A stretch of 39,669 nt of DNA from Flavobacteriia bacterium (GCA_030617765.1 JAUWUU010000002.1:1-39669), one strand, 5' to 3'. Counted from the first letter of the stretch, positions 1-8,498 are shown. Translations and numbers: made by a program. The notes: generated from the sequence alone by a model not told the origin.

Positions 1-52
1 AACAGAAGAAGGGAAACAAAAAAATCGTAATGTAGAAATTGAAATAAAATAA
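1..52 (+). CDS. C-terminal tail of an OmpA-family protein (partial)
   Basis: The window opens inside a reading frame (codons from position 2) that ends at TAA 50-52. The last residues read TEEGKQKNRNVEIEIK. A run of the form (K/R)NRxVEI close to the C-terminus is the usual end of OmpA-like peptidoglycan-binding domains, so this is probably the tail of an outer-membrane OmpA-family protein. Only 16 residues are visible, so nothing can be said about the rest of the gene. The next gene starts 26 bases downstream on the same strand and is probably co-transcribed. Confidence 0.5.
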   Translation, partial: TEEGKQKNRNVEIEIK

Positions 53-78
53 AATAACCAAATTAAAAATTAAAAATT

Positions 79-510
79 ATGTTAAAATTAGCAATAAATA
101 CAACAGCTTGTGATGGTTCCGATGTTTTTTGGCCATGGTTAATGTGGCTATTAGGTGCCTTCTTATTAGGATTATTATTAGGATGGTTATTAAAACAACT
201 TTTTGGTGGTGATGGTGATGCCAAAGTAGCAGCAGCTCCTGTTGTTGCAATAGATGCCGTTAAAGATGATTACACTAAAATTGAAGGTATTGGTCCAAAA
301 ATTAAAGGATTATTAAATACTGACGGATTATGGAGTTTTCATCAACTAGCATTATCAAAAACAGGTCGTTTACAAAAAATTCTTGATAATGCAGGTGCTG
401 CTTATACGGTTCATAATCCTCGAACTTGGGCTGCGCAATCCAAACTAGCTGATGAAGGTAGTTGGGAAGAATTAAAAATTTGGCAAGATCATCTCAAGGG
501 TGGTTTATAA
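79..510 (+). CDS. Membrane-anchored helix-hairpin-helix protein
   Basis: This 143-residue protein has a short N-terminus, one strongly hydrophobic segment at about residues 17-38 (rich in L, G and W), a G/D/A-rich linker, and then a soluble domain. Around residues 66-80 it reads DYTKIEGIGPKIKGLL, a helix-hairpin-helix signature of the kind found in DUF4332-like and 'flap endonuclease-1-like' small proteins. The rest of the domain (GRLQKILDNAGAAY, then an NPRTWAAQ stretch) fits the same fold. HhH motifs usually contact DNA, but here the domain is tethered to a membrane and follows an OmpA-like gene, so a DNA role is not established. A strong terminator follows directly. No enzymatic motif is seen. 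The family resemblance is fairly sure and the function unknown. Confidence 0.75.
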   Translation: MLKLAINTTACDGSDVFWPWLMWLLGAFLLGLLLGWLLKQLFGGDGDAKVAAAPVVAIDAVKDDYTKIEGIGPKIKGLLNTDGLWSFHQLALSKTGRLQKILDNAGAAYTVHNPRTWAAQSKLADEGSWEELKIWQDHLKGGL

Positions 511-538
511 GAATTCACAACTTTGATTAATTTTATAC

Positions 539-570
539 CCCGTTCATTAGTACTAATGAACGGGTTTTTT
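539..570 (+). terminator. Rho-independent terminator after the HhH gene
   Basis: A perfect 26-base palindrome at 539-564 (left arm CCCGTTCATTAG) is followed at once by six T residues (565-570). It starts 28 bases after the stop of the HhH gene. The uninterrupted stem plus T-tract is a textbook intrinsic terminator. Confidence 0.9.
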
Positions 571-574
571 AGGC

Positions 575-604
575 AAAAAAAAAGCTGTCAAATAATTGAC
601 AACC
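575..604 (-). terminator. Probable terminator of the small minus-strand gene
   Basis: The stem TGTCAA-ATAA-TTGACA (586-601) is flanked on its left by nine A residues (575-583), which read as a U-tract on the minus strand. It lies 30 bases past the stop of the 105-residue minus-strand gene. The stem is short (6 bp), so this is weaker than the neighbouring plus-strand terminator. Confidence 0.6.
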
Positions 605-633
605 TTTTTTAAATTAAATTTGAGTTGTATTTT

Positions 634-951
634 CTATCCAAAGAAATAAGCCATTTTCCAAAATCTTTTATTTTTAGATTCTGTACAATTTCTTTTAGGA
701 TTATTTAAGCAGTATAAATATTCCCTTCCTTTAGCGTTTATTTTAGCATTGATACCATTAATTTTATTAGTTATTCCAAAAGCCACGAAATCTCTTGGAT
801 TTCTATTTTCAATAACAATTAAATTTCTACCTTGTAAATCACTAACAATCTCATAAATAAGGTAATAATCTTCATCAATTAACGAAACATCAACAAATTT
901 ACCTTTGTCATTGTTTTTGAGATATTCCAATATTTTACGTTCTACATTCAT
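634..951 (-). CDS. Small hypothetical protein, winged-helix-like
   Basis: A 105-residue soluble protein whose function I do not recognise. It begins MNVERKILEYLKNND and carries a segment reading NGINAKINAKGREYLYCL at about residues 66-83. That resembles the last helix and wing of small winged-helix domains, where a 'xI(T/N)xKGxxYL' pattern is common. The two Cys residues near the C-terminus (CLNNPKRNC) show no metal-site spacing. It is monocistronic: it runs against the upstream HhH gene, the two ending tail to tail with separate hairpins between them. Its length and basic C-terminus (NKRFWK) would suit a small regulator or toxin-antitoxin-type protein, but no partner gene is present. The reading frame is convincing and the role unknown. 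Confidence 0.65.
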   Translation of the reverse strand: MNVERKILEYLKNNDKGKFVDVSLIDEDYYLIYEIVSDLQGRNLIVIENRNPRDFVAFGITNKINGINAKINAKGREYLYCLNNPKRNCTESKNKRFWKMAYFFG

Positions 952-1298
952 AGCAATGTGTTTTTAGAATGTTATAATAAAGATGCAAAAAAGTTGTATT
1001 GGTTGCGTATTAAATAATAAAATAAATGTAATATTATAATAACGAAAAAAATATAGTATTTATTGTTATTTTTCTAAGATATTGTCAATATTCTAAAATT
1101 TTAAAACCAAGTTAATTCTATAAGTATCAATATACTTACAATTTTATATCAAAATAATAGTGAATAAACTATAGTTTGTACATTATAGTTTGTATTGTGA
1201 TTCTTAAAAAAACTAAAATTTTAAAAAAGGATCAATTTTTTATATCCGTTAAAATTACGTAAAATTACATTTTATAATATTTATTAGTTTTCTAATTT
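952..1298. other. Intergenic region, 347 bp, divergent promoters expected
   Basis: This very A/T-rich gap lies between the minus-strand 105-residue gene and the plus-strand nhaC and should hold the promoters of both. I see no reading frame, RNA gene or strong hairpin, and no clean TAnnTTTG box at a convincing distance from either start. Two direct repeats are visible: TATAGTTTGTA twice (1170-1180 and 1184-1194, 14-bp period) and TAAAATTAC twice around 1250-1268. Confidence 0.6.
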
Positions 1299-2744
1299 AT
1301 GGATGATAAAATAATTAAAAATAAGGAGTTAAATATATGGGAAGCATTAATTCCTGTTATAATTTTAGTAATTTTATTAGCTTATAATGTTTCTGTTTAT
1401 GGTGATAATGCTTTAAGCGGGTCAAATCAATTTATTTTATTATTAGGAGGAGCTGTTGCAGCCATTATTGGTTTTATGAATAAAGTATCTTATAAGAAAA
1501 TGATTGATGAAGTAGCCAACAACCTTAAATCGACAACAGGAGCAATATTAATTCTCTTATTTGTAGGTGCTTTGGCAGGAACTTGGTTGATAAGCGGTGT
1601 AATTCCTACCATGATCTATTACGGTTTAAAGATCTTAAATCCTACAATTTTTTTACCTGCTACTGTTATTATTTGTGCGATCATTTCGATTGCAACTGGT
1701 AGTTCATGGACTACCTCTGCAACAGTTGGAATTGCTTTAATTGGGATAGGTGATGCGCTGGGTATATCATTAGGTATGGTGGCAGGAGCCGTGCTTTCCG
1801 GAGCTTATTTTGGAGATAAAATGTCTCCAATGTCAGATACGACTAACCTTGCACCAGCTATGGCCGGTACGGATTTGTTTACACATATCAGATATATGGC
1901 ATATACAACTGTGCCTACAATTATTATTACACTAATTATTTTTATAATAATTGGCTTTACAATTGATACAACCGGAAGCGCAAATACTGAAGTTATTTTA
2001 AATTCTATTAAAGAAACCTTTAATATCAATCCTTGGTTGTTCTTAGTGCCAATCATTGTAATTGTTCTCATTATAAAAAAAACACAACCTTTAGTAGCTT
2101 TATTAATTGGTACACTTTTAGGAGGCGTTTTTGCTATTATTTTTCAACCGGATATTGTCATGCAAATTGCAAATGCTAAAGTATTGAACTTTCAATCAGC
2201 ATATCAGGGTGTAATGAATGCGATAACCGTTGATACTGCCATTGAAACCAGTAATCCACAACTGAATGACCTGTTTTCATCTGGAGGAATGAGCGGAATG
2301 CTAGGGACTATTTGGTTGATTATTTGTGCGATGGTCTTTGGAGGTGTTATGGATGCGATAGGTGCTTTATCCAGAATCAGTAGTGCTCTATTAAATATAG
2401 CAAGTTCAGTTTTTGGTTTATTTGCAAGTACTGTTGCCAGTTGTTTGGCATTGAATGTAACAGCTAGTGATCAATATTTGGCAATTGTTGTGCCTGGTAA
2501 AATGTTTAGCAAAGCTTATGAAGAAAAAGGTTTAGCTCCTGAAAATTTGAGTAGGACTTTGGAAGATTCTGGTACAGTTACTTCTGTTCTGGTACCATGG
2601 AACACTTGTGGTGCTTATCAATCAGGAGTATTAGGTGTTAGCGTAAGTGAGTATTTTGTATATGCTATTTTTAATTATTTAAGCCCTTTTATGACTTTAT
2701 TCTTTGCTGCTTTTCATATCAAGATCAAAGAACTTAAAAAGTAA
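1299..2744 (+). CDS. nhaC: Na+/H+ antiporter, NhaC family
   Basis: This 481-residue polytopic inner-membrane protein has about eleven or twelve hydrophobic segments across its whole length, the usual size for NhaC/MleN antiporters. Family-typical stretches include the G/S/T-rich segment ATGSSWTTSATVG (about residues 132-144), followed by YFGDKMSPMSDTTNLAP with acidic and Ser/Thr residues within the membrane, and LNVTASDQYLAIVVPGKMF in the second half. The role would be electrogenic Na+/H+ exchange for sodium and pH homeostasis. A malate/lactate-coupled antiporter of the MleN type is the main alternative, since substrate cannot be read from sequence. It stands alone: dusB converges on it from the right with a 38-bp gap, and no obvious terminator hairpin separates them. 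Confidence 0.9.
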   Translation: MDDKIIKNKELNIWEALIPVIILVILLAYNVSVYGDNALSGSNQFILLLGGAVAAIIGFMNKVSYKKMIDEVANNLKSTTGAILILLFVGALAGTWLISGVIPTMIYYGLKILNPTIFLPATVIICAIISIATGSSWTTSATVGIALIGIGDALGISLGMVAGAVLSGAYFGDKMSPMSDTTNLAPAMAGTDLFTHIRYMAYTTVPTIIITLIIFIIIGFTIDTTGSANTEVILNSIKETFNINPWLFLVPIIVIVLIIKKTQPLVALLIGTLLGGVFAIIFQPDIVMQIANAKVLNFQSAYQGVMNAITVDTAIETSNPQLNDLFSSGGMSGMLGTIWLIICAMVFGGVMDAIGALSRISSALLNIASSVFGLFASTVASCLALNVTASDQYLAIVVPGKMFSKAYEEKGLAPENLSRTLEDSGTVTSVLVPWNTCGAYQSGVLGVSVSEYFVYAIFNYLSPFMTLFFAAFHIKIKELKK

Positions 2745-2782
2745 TTATGATTAATTTTTGTGTTTATTAAATTGAAGAATTT

Positions 2783-3760
2783 TCAACCAAATTTCTTTAA
2801 AATTTCTTTAAAAACTTGAAAGATTTCTTCTTTACTATCTGCGGTTACCATTTTTAAACGGTATTTTTTAAAATGCGGAATTTCTTTAAAATAATTAGTA
2901 TAATGACGACGAGTTTCAAATAATCCAGTACGTTCTCCATTCCAATTAATAGCCATTTGCAGGTGTCGTTTTGCAGTTTCAACACGTTGAGCTATGGTTG
3001 GAGGCACCAAATGTTCCCCAGTTTTAAAAAAGTGCTTTACCTGTGCAAAAAACCATGGATTACCTATGCTTGCCCTGCCTATCATTGCACCGTCAAGTCC
3101 GTATTTATCGCGCATGATCATTGCTTTTTCCGGAGTATTCACATCACCGTTTCCGAAAACTGGAATAAACATCCTCGGATTGTTTTTTACGTTGGCAATT
3201 GGTTCCCAGTCAGCTTTTCCTTTATACATTTGAGCGCGGGTTCTTCCGTGAATTGCTATTGCTTTTGCTCCAACATCCTGTAGACGTTCTGCGATTTCTA
3301 AAATTTGTATCGTATCATTATCCCAACCTAAACGCGTTTTAACAGTTATGGGTAAATGAGTGTGTTTTACCATTGCATCTGTAAGTTTGACCATTAACGG
3401 AATATCTTTTAATATTCCGGCACCAGCACCTTTGCTTACTACTTTTTTTACAGGGCAACCATAATTAATATCGATAAAATCAGGATTTGATCGTGATACA
3501 ATTTCAACTGTTTGTAACATAGAATCTAGATTAGCACCAAAAATTTGAATACCAACCGGGCGTTCTTTATCGTAAATATCTAATTTTTGAATACTTTTTT
3601 CTGCATCGCGAATCAATCCTTCTGAAGAAATAAATTCAGTATAAACAACATCTGCACCTTGCTCTTTGCAAAGTGCTCTGAATGGAGGGTCGCTTACATC
3701 CTCCATCGGTGCAAGTAAAAGTGGAAATTCACCAAGTTCTATGTTGCCAATTTTTACCAT
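2783..3760 (-). CDS. dusB: tRNA-dihydrouridine synthase B
   Basis: A 325-residue cytoplasmic FMN enzyme that reduces uridines in the tRNA D-loop using NADPH. The N-terminus reads PLLLAPMEDVSDPPFR, the DUS-family flavin-binding start (usually APMAGVTD). The conserved DINYGCPVKKV stretch at about residues 97-107 carries the catalytic Cys. TVKTRLGWD (about 139-147), IHGRTRAQMYKG and the phosphate-binding FGNGDV and DGAMIGRASIGNPW segments follow in the usual TIM-barrel order. Length and architecture match DusB. A TAnnTTTG box lies 26-33 bases upstream of the start, so the gene has its own promoter. The DusB subfamily call rests on the overall motif set. The broader DUS assignment is certain. Confidence 0.93.
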   Translation of the reverse strand: MVKIGNIELGEFPLLLAPMEDVSDPPFRALCKEQGADVVYTEFISSEGLIRDAEKSIQKLDIYDKERPVGIQIFGANLDSMLQTVEIVSRSNPDFIDINYGCPVKKVVSKGAGAGILKDIPLMVKLTDAMVKHTHLPITVKTRLGWDNDTIQILEIAERLQDVGAKAIAIHGRTRAQMYKGKADWEPIANVKNNPRMFIPVFGNGDVNTPEKAMIMRDKYGLDGAMIGRASIGNPWFFAQVKHFFKTGEHLVPPTIAQRVETAKRHLQMAINWNGERTGLFETRRHYTNYFKEIPHFKKYRLKMVTADSKEEIFQVFKEILKKFG

Positions 3761-3785
3761 ATATAAACACTATAAAGCTATTTTG

Positions 3786-3793
3786 CAAAAATA
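3786..3793 (-). promoter_or_regulatory. Putative -7 box for dusB
   Basis: The minus strand reads TATTTTTG here, matching the Bacteroidetes -7 consensus TAnnTTTG. It predicts a leader of roughly 20 bases before the dusB ATG. No TTG-type -33 element is seen at the usual distance, so support is moderate. Confidence 0.4.
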
Positions 3794-3891
3794 AAAATTA
3801 ATATTTAATTCTAAATAATAATTTTTCATTTTTCATTTTTTAGTGCTTTGTGTAATATTTTATTTAGACACTCATTTTATTTAAAATATGT

Positions 3892-3899
3892 TACATTTG
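3892..3899 (+). promoter_or_regulatory. Putative -7 box for the TolB-like lipoprotein
   Basis: TACATTTG matches TAnnTTTG and lies 21 bases before the ATG at 3921. It also argues against the in-frame ATG at 3888, which would fall upstream of the predicted transcript start. No clear -33 TTG is present. Confidence 0.45.
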
Positions 3900-3920
3900 T
3901 TACCTTTAAAAAATAAACCA

Positions 3921-5051
3921 ATGAAGATAAAAATAATATTAATAATTTTATTGATAAGTCTTTTAAGCTGTAAAACACAAACAGGTCAAAAAACTAAAAT
4001 TAAATCTAATAAAGAAGATGCTACTTCAGGTGCAACAAAAGTTGTAAATAAGATACATTATCCTCAGGAAAAACATTTAGGTAACATTAAACAACTAACT
4101 TTTGGAGGTGATAATGCTGAAGCTTACTGGAGCTTTGATGGTACAAAACTGGTTTTTCAAGCAACAAATAAGAAATGGGGATTGGATTGCGATCAGATAT
4201 TTACTATGGATCTTGATGAAGATCTAAGTAAAGGTTCAATGCCACAAATGGTAAGTACGGGTATGGGTCGAACAACTTGTAGTTATTTTTTACCGGGTGA
4301 TAAATCAATAATTTATTCTTCTACTCATTTGGGTAGTGAAGCTTGTCCGACAGTTCCAAAAAAAGAAGATCATGGAGGTAAATATGTTTGGCCGGTTTAT
4401 AAGACATTTGATATTTTTACTGCAGATATTAATGGGAATCAGTTAAAGCAATTAACTAAAACGGATGGTTACGATGCAGAACCAACAGTATCACCAAAAG
4501 GTGATAAAATTGTTTTTACTTCAACCAGAACAGGTGACTTAGAATTATTTACCATGAATCTTGATGGTACTGATGTAAAACAAATTACGCATGAATTGGG
4601 TTATGATGGTGGAGCATTTTTCTCACCTGATGGAAATAAATTAATATTCCGTTCTTCTCGTCCTAAAACGGATAAAGAAATTAAAGAGTACAAAGAACTA
4701 TTAGCACAGGGTTTGGTAAAACCAACCAATATGGAATTATATATTTGTAATGTTGATGGTTCTGATCTGCAAAAAATAACAAATTTAGGAGGAGCTAACT
4801 GGGCGCCTTTCTTTCATCCAAGTGGTAAAAAAGTACTATTTTCTTCAAATCATCATAAAGAAAAACATGATGGATTTAATTTATTTATGGTCAATATAGA
4901 TGGTGCTGGTTTAGAACAAATCACATTTGACGGGGTATTTGATGCTTTTCCTATGTTCTCGCCTGATGGAACTAAATTGGTATTTTCTTCAAATAGAAAT
5001 AACAACGGAACACACGATACCAATTTGTTTGTAGCCGATTGGGTAGAATAA
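3921..5051 (+). CDS. TolB-like beta-propeller lipoprotein
   Basis: A 376-residue protein beginning MKIKIILIILLISLLSCKTQ, a lipoprotein signal with the lipobox LLSC, so it should be exported and lipidated at Cys17. An in-frame ATG at 3888 would add eleven residues before this signal and overlaps the likely -7 box, so I chose 3921. The mature part contains repeated PD40/WD40-like blades of the type VSPKGDKIVFTSTRTG, FSPDGNKLIFRSS, FHPSGKKVLFSSN and FSPDGTKLVFSSNR, each followed by an 'LDG(T/S)D' turn. This is the pattern of TolB-type propellers. Such lipoproteins serve as binding scaffolds or surface proteins, and no catalytic residues are apparent. It is not the Tol-system TolB itself: the N-terminal TolB domain is missing and no tol genes are nearby. 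Confidence 0.85.
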   Translation: MKIKIILIILLISLLSCKTQTGQKTKIKSNKEDATSGATKVVNKIHYPQEKHLGNIKQLTFGGDNAEAYWSFDGTKLVFQATNKKWGLDCDQIFTMDLDEDLSKGSMPQMVSTGMGRTTCSYFLPGDKSIIYSSTHLGSEACPTVPKKEDHGGKYVWPVYKTFDIFTADINGNQLKQLTKTDGYDAEPTVSPKGDKIVFTSTRTGDLELFTMNLDGTDVKQITHELGYDGGAFFSPDGNKLIFRSSRPKTDKEIKEYKELLAQGLVKPTNMELYICNVDGSDLQKITNLGGANWAPFFHPSGKKVLFSSNHHKEKHDGFNLFMVNIDGAGLEQITFDGVFDAFPMFSPDGTKLVFSSNRNNNGTHDTNLFVADWVE

Positions 5052-5151
5052 ATTATCAAAACCTTATGAGCCACTATTTCTATAAAGAATAAAGTAGTTT
5101 AAGAATCTATTATATAGTAGAGAATTACACTAAAAAGTGCTTTATTTTAAC

Positions 5152-5159
5152 TAATTTTG
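5152..5159 (+). promoter_or_regulatory. Putative -7 box for the Gfo/Idh/MocA gene
   Basis: TAATTTTG matches TAnnTTTG, 20 bases before the ATG at 5180. A small inverted repeat CACT-AAAA-AGTG (5128-5139) lies just upstream. No standard -33 element is seen. Confidence 0.4.
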
Positions 5160-5179
5160 AGATAGATTAATTATAAGTT

Positions 5180-6160
5180 ATGGCAAAAAAGTACAATTGG
5201 GCAATTCTAGGCTGTGGTAAAATTGCAAGAAAATTTTCAAATGATTTAAAATTACTACCAAATGCAAATTTATATGCAGCAGCATCAAGGAGTTTAAAAA
5301 ATGCTAAGGATTTTGCTAATGAATTGGGCTATGAAAAGGCATTTGGGTCTTATCAGGAAATGGTAAATGACCCCGATGTTGATATTGTTTATATTGCAAC
5401 TCCTCATTCTTTTCATTTAGAACATACTTTACTTTGTTTAAATCATAAAAAAGCAGTCTTGTGTGAAAAAGCTTTTGCAATGAATTCAAAAGAGGTTAAA
5501 AAAATGATAAGCGCTTCAAAAGAGAATAATACTTTTTTAATGGAAGCATTTTGGACTATTTTCCAGCCTCAGTTTTTAAAAATGAATGAAATTGTAAAAT
5601 CAAAAGAGTTAGGAGATCTCAAATTTATAAAATCTGATTTTATGTTTAATGCTGAGTTTGATCCTAATAAAAGACTATACAACATTGATTTAGGAGCTGG
5701 ATCATTACTTGATATTGGAATTTACCCAATATTCACTTCTTTATTCTTTTTAGGGAAACCCTTTAAAATAAAAACAATTGCTAATATTAGATCAACTGGG
5801 GTAGAAGATAGTATTACAATGTTATTTGGTTATAAAAATGGAGCTATGTCTGTCTTAACGTCCAGTTTTGAAAGTTCTTGTAAAAATGAAACAGAATTAT
5901 GTTTCGAAAATGGATTTATCAAAGTAGAGCGAAAATTAGCTGAGCCAATTTTAATGAATAAAAATGGATCAGATCAATTTGTTGATTATGATACAATTTC
6001 TGGTGAAGGATATGAATTAGAAGCTTCTCATGTAATGGAATGTTTGGATAATGATCTTATTGAAAGCCCAGTTTTACCACTTTCTTTTAGTTTGGATCTG
6101 ATGGAAATTTTAGATGCTGTTCGTAAAGATGCGGGTATTATTTTTCCTAATCACGACTAA
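5180..6160 (+). CDS. Gfo/Idh/MocA family oxidoreductase
   Basis: A 326-residue cytoplasmic dehydrogenase. The N-terminus NWAILGCGKIARKF is a Rossmann dinucleotide-binding loop (GxGxxA). DPDVDIVYIATPHSFH (about residues 67-82) and VLCEKAFAMN (about 94-103) are the standard family positions, with the catalytic-type Lys in the EKx motif; the usual EKP reads EKA here. GAGSLLDIGIYPIF at about residues 173-186 is typical of the dihydrodiol-dehydrogenase-like branch. Substrate is probably a sugar, cyclitol or trans-diol oxidised or reduced with NAD(P), but it cannot be read from sequence. The gene is single, with its own likely -7 box, and lepA follows 69 bases later with a separate promoter. Family assignment is firm and substrate open. 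Confidence 0.88.
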   Translation: MAKKYNWAILGCGKIARKFSNDLKLLPNANLYAAASRSLKNAKDFANELGYEKAFGSYQEMVNDPDVDIVYIATPHSFHLEHTLLCLNHKKAVLCEKAFAMNSKEVKKMISASKENNTFLMEAFWTIFQPQFLKMNEIVKSKELGDLKFIKSDFMFNAEFDPNKRLYNIDLGAGSLLDIGIYPIFTSLFFLGKPFKIKTIANIRSTGVEDSITMLFGYKNGAMSVLTSSFESSCKNETELCFENGFIKVERKLAEPILMNKNGSDQFVDYDTISGEGYELEASHVMECLDNDLIESPVLPLSFSLDLMEILDAVRKDAGIIFPNHD

Positions 6161-6192
6161 AAATAAAAAAATCTTACACACAAAAATTTAGC

Positions 6193-6200
6193 TATCTTTG
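6193..6200 (+). promoter_or_regulatory. Putative -7 box for lepA
   Basis: TATCTTTG matches TAnnTTTG exactly and sits 29 bases before the lepA ATG, predicting a leader of about 25 bases. The -33 region reads TTAC rather than TTG, so the promoter is only half-consensus. Confidence 0.5.
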
Positions 6201-6229
6201 CAGAATTTAGAAGATAGTTAAAACTACGT

Positions 6230-8026
6230 ATGAAGAACATTCGAAATTTTAGTATAATTGCTCATATTGACCACGGGAAAAGCACTTTGGCTGACCGACT
6301 TTTAGAGCTCACAAATACCATAACTGACCGGGAAAAACAGGATCAATTATTGGATACTATGGACCTGGAAAGAGAACGTGGAATTACTATAAAAAGCCAT
6401 GCCGTTCAAATGGAATATACCTATAAAGGAGAAGACTATATTCTAAATTTGATTGATACTCCAGGCCATGTAGACTTTTCATATGAAGTTTCAAGATCAA
6501 TTGCTGCATGTGAAGGAGCCTTGTTAATTGTTGATGCGGCTCAAAGTATTCAGGCTCAAACCATATCAAATTTATATTTAGCTCTAGAAAATGATCTTGA
6601 AATTATTCCGATATTGAATAAAGTAGATTTGCCTAGTGCTAATCCTGAAGAGGTTACTGATGATATCGTTGATCTGTTAGGTTGTGATCCTGAGGAAGTA
6701 ATTCACGCAAGTGGTAAAACCGGTTTTGGTGTAGAAGAAATTTTAAAGGCAATAATTGAAAAAGTACCTGCTCCTGTAGGTGATGTAAATGCGCCACTAC
6801 AAGCATTAATTTTCGATTCTGTATATAATTCTTATCGTGGTATTGAAACTTATTTCAGGGTATTTAATGGCGAAATTAAAAAGGGGCAACATATTAAATT
6901 TGTAGCTACTGATAATGATTATTTTGCTGATGAGGTAGGTACATTAAAATTAAATCAAGTCCCTAAAAAAAGTATTAAGGCGGGAGATGTAGGGTATTTA
7001 ATTACTGGGATAAAAACGGCCAGTGAAATAAAAGTAGGAGATACCATTACCGATGCAGATAATCCTACTCAAAACATGATTGAAGGATTTGAAGATGTAA
7101 AACCCATGGTTTTTGCTGGGATTTATCCGGTTGATACAGAAGATTATGAAGAGTTGCGATCATCAATGGAAAAACTAAAACTCAATGATGCATCTTTGGT
7201 TTTTGTACCTGAAAGCTCAGCTGCCTTAGGTTTTGGTTTTCGATGTGGATTCTTAGGAATGTTGCATTTAGAAATTATTCAGGAAAGATTGGAACGTGAA
7301 TTCGATATGACAGTAATTACAACTGTACCTAACGTATCATATCACGCTTATACTAATAAAAAACCAAATGATATCATTTTAGTAAATAACCCTTCTGATT
7401 TACCTGAACCATCAACTTTAAACAGAGTAGAAGAACCATATATTAAAGCAAGTATTATTACAAAAGCTGAATTTGTGGGGCCGGTAATGAGTTTGTGTAT
7501 AGAAAAACGTGGTGAGATCACACACCAAACTTATTTAACAACAGAAAGGGTCGAATTAAATTTTGATATGCCCTTATCAGAGATCGTTTTTGATTTTTAT
7601 GATAGATTAAAAACAGTTTCAAAAGGATATGCATCTTTTGATTATCATCCGATTGGATTACGAGAATCTAAGTTAGTAAGAGTTGATATTTTATTAAATG
7701 GACAACTTGTAGATGCTCTTTCTGCTTTATTACATACTGATAATGCTTATGGAATTGGTAAAAAAATATGTGAAAAATTGCGAAAACTAATTCCACGTCA
7801 ACAATTTGATATTCCAATTCAGGCAGCAATTGGAGCAAAGATCATTGCTCGTGAAACTATAAAAGCACTTCGTAAAGACGTAACGGCAAAATGTTATGGA
7901 GGAGATATTACTCGTAAACGTAAATTGCTCGAAAAGCAGAAAAAAGGTAAAAAACGTATGCGACAAGTTGGTAATGTTCAAATACCCCAACAGGCATTTA
8001 TGGCGGTGCTGAAGTTGAATGAATAG
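6230..8026 (+). CDS. lepA: Elongation factor 4 (LepA), ribosomal back-translocase GTPase
   Basis: A 598-residue translational GTPase, the standard LepA length. The G-domain motifs are all visible: AHIDHGKST (G1, residues 11-19), RERGITIKS (G2), DTPGH (G3) and NKVD (G4, about 130-133). Domain II, the EF-G-like domain III/V segments (for example [24 protein letters not shown]) and the LepA-specific C-terminal domain follow. That last domain ends with [25 protein letters not shown], which is diagnostic of LepA against EF-G. It binds ribosomes and acts during stress or initiation; a back-translocation role has been proposed for the family. It starts right after its own -7 box, and no operon partner is on the plus strand. 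Confidence 0.97.
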   Translation: MKNIRNFSIIAHIDHGKSTLADRLLELTNTITDREKQDQLLDTMDLERERGITIKSHAVQMEYTYKGEDYILNLIDTPGHVDFSYEVSRSIAACEGALLIVDAAQSIQAQTISNLYLALENDLEIIPILNKVDLPSANPEEVTDDIVDLLGCDPEEVIHASGKTGFGVEEILKAIIEKVPAPVGDVNAPLQALIFDSVYNSYRGIETYFRVFNGEIKKGQHIKFVATDNDYFADEVGTLKLNQVPKKSIKAGDVGYLITGIKTASEIKVGDTITDADNPTQNMIEGFEDVKPMVFAGIYPVDTEDYEELRSSMEKLKLNDASLVFVPESSAALGFGFRCGFLGMLHLEIIQERLEREFDMTVITTVPNVSYHAYTNKKPNDIILVNNPSDLPEPSTLNRVEEPYIKASIITKAEFVGPVMSLCIEKRGEITHQTYLTTERVELNFDMPLSEIVFDFYDRLKTVSKGYASFDYHPIGLRESKLVRVDILLNGQLVDALSALLHTDNAYGIGKKICEKLRKLIPRQQFDIPIQAAIGAKIIARETIKALRKDVTAKCYGGDITRKRKLLEKQKKGKKRMRQVGNVQIPQQAFMAVLKLNE

Positions 8027-8069
8027 TAATTTAGAGATTATCGCAAGCCTTATTAAGCCAGTTCAATTT

Positions 8070-8447
8070 TTAAGAAATAATATTCAATTGTCTTAAAAAA
8101 GTATCAAGATCATCGGCAGTTTTAAAGCACGAATTAACTTGGTTAACATCATCACAGTAAGTAGAATCAATTAGATGTGCCCTGCAATCTATAGTTTTAA
8201 GATCAATATTTTTAAACTTGGAATCTAAAGCAATACATCGTTTTAATAAACCTTGTAAAGTTTCGTGATTATGAGTTTCAAAACCTCTCAGACTAAGGAA
8301 TCCTTTTAGATTATTTTCAATGGCATATTGAGAATTTTTACAAACCAGATAGGTTACAACATCTTCTTTAGGTTTGAACAATTCATCATTAGCCACTTTT
8401 AAATTTTCTCTGGCTTTATTAAAATGTTGATTTGATTTCTGTAGCAT
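8070..8447 (-). CDS. HEPN-like domain protein
   Basis: A 125-residue mostly helical protein. The start NQHFNKARENLKVANDEL and the central QYAIENNLKGFLSLRGFETHNH followed by LQGLLKRC match the four-helix HEPN fold (COG2250-type: 'A..yA.E..LKa.L...G...H.l..LL'). An R54-x4-H59 / R54-x6-H61 arrangement is present, but it sits in the helix-2/3 region rather than in the C-terminal RNase motif of active HEPN toxins, so I do not claim nuclease activity. No MNT-type nucleotidyltransferase partner is adjacent, so a classic toxin-antitoxin pair is unlikely. The start codon lies only two bases beyond the U-tract of the PFOR terminator, so expression depends on read-through or an unrecognised promoter. 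The HEPN-like fold is likely and the function unknown. Confidence 0.7.
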   Translation of the reverse strand: MLQKSNQHFNKARENLKVANDELFKPKEDVVTYLVCKNSQYAIENNLKGFLSLRGFETHNHETLQGLLKRCIALDSKFKNIDLKTIDCRAHLIDSTYCDDVNQVNSCFKTADDLDTFLRQLNIIS

Positions 8448-8449
8448 AT

Positions 8450-8485
8450 AAAAAAAACAGGGTCTAATCGTAGATCAAACCCTGT
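8450..8485 (-). terminator. Intrinsic terminator after PFOR
   Basis: On the minus strand the stem ACAGGGT ... ACCCTGT (plus-strand arms 8457-8463 and 8479-8485, with further weak pairing inside) is followed by eight U residues (plus-strand A-run 8450-8457). It lies 14 bases past the PFOR stop codon and directly abuts the start codon of the HEPN-like gene. Confidence 0.85.
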
Positions 8486-8498
8486 ATAATATAAAAAA

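Noticed and set aside
539-564. Perfect 26-base palindrome as a possible operator or recombination site
   Set aside because: It is followed immediately by a six-T tract and lies just past a stop codon, which is fully explained by an intrinsic terminator.
3888-3920. Upstream ATG as start of the TolB-like lipoprotein
   Set aside because: It would put eleven residues ahead of a clean lipoprotein signal peptide and would precede the likely transcript start; 3921 fits better.
5128-5139. CACT-AAAA-AGTG inverted repeat as a fourth member of the palindrome-regulated set
   Set aside because: The half-sites differ from TGAY/RTCA and its centre is 22 bp, not 33 bp, from the -7 box.
8070-8447. HEPN-like gene as a toxin of a HEPN/MNT toxin-antitoxin system
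   Set aside because: No nucleotidyltransferase gene is adjacent and the R-x4-H pair is not at the usual catalytic position.
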